Source of the DNA: Amoebidium appalachense
Lineage: Eukaryota > Ichthyosporea
Direction: 5' to 3'
Assembly (NCBI GenBank): GCA_963693365.1
Contig: CAVNZM010000003.1
Location: forward strand, 9,672,001 to 9,736,000
Length of the DNA stretch: 64,000 bases
The first letter of the stretch is position 1; every line of letters begins with the position of its first letter. A program made the translations under genes and the position numbers. The notes beneath the pieces are model-generated. The model had not been told where the DNA came from. It did no database searches and saw only the letters and a program-made list of their open reading frames with translations. Shown here in pieces: positions 61,150 to 64,000 of the stretch.

Positions 61150-61861
61150 GTGCTTGCCATTGACAGAGAGACCTAGGCTATGCCGGGCGCTGGCTCAGGA
61201 TATTGTGTTTGACCATGTCCAAACATCTCTTTCAAACCATGATATGTATCCATTGAGCACAGATCCCCCCCCCCCCCCCCCCCCCTCTTCCCCCCTTTCC
61301 CCTATCCCTACAATTTCCAGTCCCGAACACATGGCCCCCCCTCCCCCCGAGTGGCTGAGATGTACCAATAGCCAACACAAGTGCTAAGCACATAGACTAG
61401 CACGCACATGCACAAACACTTACAAAGATCCTTAACGCCTATCCCCTACTAATAGCCCACCACCATCATCTAGCACACAACCCAGTGGTCGCAGACGTGG
61501 CTAATGCCCCTACTGCCTCCATTTACTGCCTCCCCTCCGGGACCCACTCCCCCCCCCCCCCCCCCCCTTCCCCCCTCAAACCCCCCCCCCCCCCCCCCCT
61601 CCCCCTCCCGGTCCCCATGTGTCCCAAGTTCCCACAATCACACCAGCAAAAATGACAGCATGTTTTCCCGTTGGCTGGTTTCCAGATCCTTTGGGTGACC
61701 TGCCCCCATAAACACAGTCTGCTGCTTCAATGCAGCAGAGGCTTAATGCCAGGGCTCTCGAAGCCGAACGGTTGCCCTTTTTTCTTGCTGAATACAGTAT
61801 ATAGGAAATACACCTGCGTCCCCACTCCCATTTTTTCTAGCTGTTCCCGGGCCCACTCCCA

Positions 61862-61918
<57 letters not shown>

Positions 61919-63930
61919 ACCCCCACATACCCACACCACCACACACACACCAACACGTACGCACGGCGGGTTACAATTGGAGCCGGACAAGGCGATATGA
62001 GCCAGTGGCTCTGTCAGTGAGGACGGTGTTTCCCGCTTCCACAGCTGGTTGGTGGTGAAACCCTTGATTTAATTATAAATTTTATATTATTTTGAACCTT
62101 GTTTTGGGTTCTAGATTCGTGTGCTATACATACCTTTGAACACCTTTTTGCGATCAACAGAGAGTCCTGATACCTTAGGCCATAGCTATGCCGGGGCCCC
62201 TCATACACAAACTAGTCGTTCGTGAGAGACTGAATGTTCGTCCAATTACATCATCTTTAAACCATTGTATGAACCCAATTGGACAAAAATCTCCCCCTCC
62301 CCCCCTTCCCCCCCCCCCTCCCATCCTTCTTCCGGTCCCACACCTGTTACCCTCCCTCCCCCTGATTGGCCGAGATGCACCAATAGCCAACACAAGTACT
62401 AAGTGTATAGACCAGCGCGCACATGTGCACACACACACAAACATGACCATGTACACAACTAGACACATCTCCCCTTCCTCCCTACTCCCGCTACCACAAA
62501 ACAAAGTAGCTCTACCCCCCCCCCCCCTCCCCACCTCCTGGCGCTTAACCCCTTCAAAATCTCAACGAGCTGACAAACAGCCAATCAGTGCCAGCCACAC
62601 CAACTCTCCGAGTCCCAAACACCTCTTTCCAGTCCGGGCCTTTAGTTAGGGCGAGACCTTGGGGGTTTGACGTGATGGACAGCTCTGGTGGTGGCTCAAC
62701 TTTGCCCAGGTTCTTTCCTTTGCACCCGTTTCACCCCGATTGAGTCCTCTCCCATAAGCAAACAAGCCATATATACATCGAACATGTACACCGCCATATT
62801 TCAGCAACCCACGTCCGACCCCATCATTTTGCACCCCGTGCCTTTTTCCTCGCAGCCCTTGCACACTATAGTGTGCTTCTCTTGTGGGGCGGTATCTCAG
62901 AAAAGTACTGAGCAGCTTTGGACAAGTTGTTGCTTAAAATTTGCGAGGGGAGGGGGATTGGAGGGGGTGGAGGGGGAGGGGGGAGGGGGGGCCGGGGATA
63001 GGAGGGGGGGGGGGGGGGGGAGGGGGGGGGAGGGGGGGAGGGGGGGATAGAAAAGAAAGTAAACGAGGAGCGAAGAAACAGAACGAAAAGTGTGAGGAGA
63101 AAAAAAAGAAGAAAAGCGAAATTACAGCTTTCTAATTCAATTTGTGAAACAGGTGCTCTCCAGTCTACCCAAAATCCTACACAAGCACTAAGTTCACAGA
63201 GGTCTCATAAACCAGCGCACAAACGCACACAAACATGACGCTTTACGCATTACTATACACACACGTACTCGCAAGCGCTCCCCCATCCCCCCTTCCTCCT
63301 TTCCCCCGGCTACATAAAAACAGAGTGGCCCATCATCATTAACACACAGCCCAGTGGGTCGCAGACGCGGTTAGAGCCCCTACCGCCCCACCCACCTACC
63401 CACCCATTCCCATCCTTCCGGGCTTCACCCCCTTCCCAATCTCAGCGAACTGACAAACAGCCAATCAGTGTTATGATAGATTAGTCTATATGTTTATTCC
63501 TGCTCTTCCCAGTCACATTCTTAGCCTGTTCCCGCCTATCCCGCCCCAGTGTAGGGGACCGCCTGGGGCCGCATACGCCAGGAACCATAACTGTCTTCCT
63601 ATTGGCTAGTACATGATCCCGATCCTATCTGTAATCCTATTGGACGATGTATTCACGGACTGGCATCCGCGCAGGTATCAGTATAAAGCAGTCGGACCAT
63701 CCTCAGATGGTACCGGAGGATCCGAGATCTCAAACCACTTCCTGCGTACCTCTCTACTCTCGATCCGCTATGTAGAAGTGATTGTCTCTTACAGAGGTCA
63801 CAGGACCAGCCAAACCAATCCCCAGGTTGTGCCCCGGCCCCTTTCTTCAGAGCCTCTGCACCGTATAGTGAACTACTCCGAGTTATGCGACGGTTACCGG
63901 ACTCTTACCTAAGTACAGCAGCTTTGGACA
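61150..63930. repeat. Three degenerate ~1-kb tandem repeat units
   Basis: Shared blocks recur about every 1 kb in the same order. They are a GCTATGCCGG block (61178, 62187), CCAATAGCCAACACAAGT (61358, 62380, and a shorter match at 63178), CAGTGGTCGCAGACG-like (61484, 63353), CTGACAAACAGCCAATCAGTG-like (62571, 63450) and GCAGCTTTGGACAAG (62922, 63920). C tracts separate the blocks. No ORF is supported. It could be tandemly duplicated, decayed transposable-element sequence or a subtelomere-like satellite. Confidence 0.65.
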
Positions 63931-64000
63931 AGTTTTAGCGAAACCTGTGGGAGGGGAGGATCCGATGGGGGAGGGACTAAAGAACAGCAAAGAAAAGAGA

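Overview
The window is eukaryotic nuclear DNA, most likely from a unicellular protist. I do not name the organism. Coding sequence is interrupted by many spliceosomal GT-AG introns, some promoters carry TATA boxes, and the introns and spacers are packed with (CA)n/(GT)n microsatellites and very long G/C homopolymers. Nearly all long 'ORFs' are translations of this simple sequence. The real genes were found by joining short conserved exons whose splice phases agree.

Layout. 0.1-1.6 kb: two nearly identical 56-aa mini-genes arranged head to head as an inverted duplication. 3.4-8.4 kb (minus): nine exons joining into a 415-aa single-lobe transferrin-family protein with a signal peptide and a C-terminal membrane anchor. 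8.4-11.8 kb: C/T-rich spacer. 11.8-37.4 kb (minus): one 25.6-kb gene of 33 exons encoding a 944-aa MIOS orthologue (GATOR2/SEACAT subunit). 37.4-39.2 kb: divergent promoter region and a doubtful small ORF. 39.2-42.4 kb (plus): 457-aa ankyrin-repeat protein with a long Asn/His-rich disordered N-terminus. 42.9-45.1 kb (plus): 3' part of a secreted thrombospondin type 1 repeat protein; its 5' exons are unresolved. 45-50.2 kb: spacer with local repeats. 50.2-60.7 kb (plus): 13 exons joining into a complete 1282-aa P-glycoprotein-type ABC transporter. 61.1-64 kb: three degenerate copies of a ~1-kb repeat.

The genes are not an operon. Several products would act at the cell surface or in nutrient handling (transferrin-like protein, ABCB exporter, TSP1 protein, and the amino-acid sensing factor MIOS), but I infer no functional link.

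The most unusual content is in the introns. (1) A ~100-bp dispersed element recurs in introns of two unrelated genes on opposite strands, always in the sense orientation of its host, which suggests an introner-like family. (2) Microsatellites are polarised: (GT)n near donors and (CA)n near acceptors on the sense strand, so some introns could pair end to end. (3) At least five exon edges, splice site included, have a decayed second copy in the adjoining intron. A ~200-bp foldback element with two TGACGTCA sites, a 15-copy minisatellite and a 111-nt G run lie inside MIOS introns.
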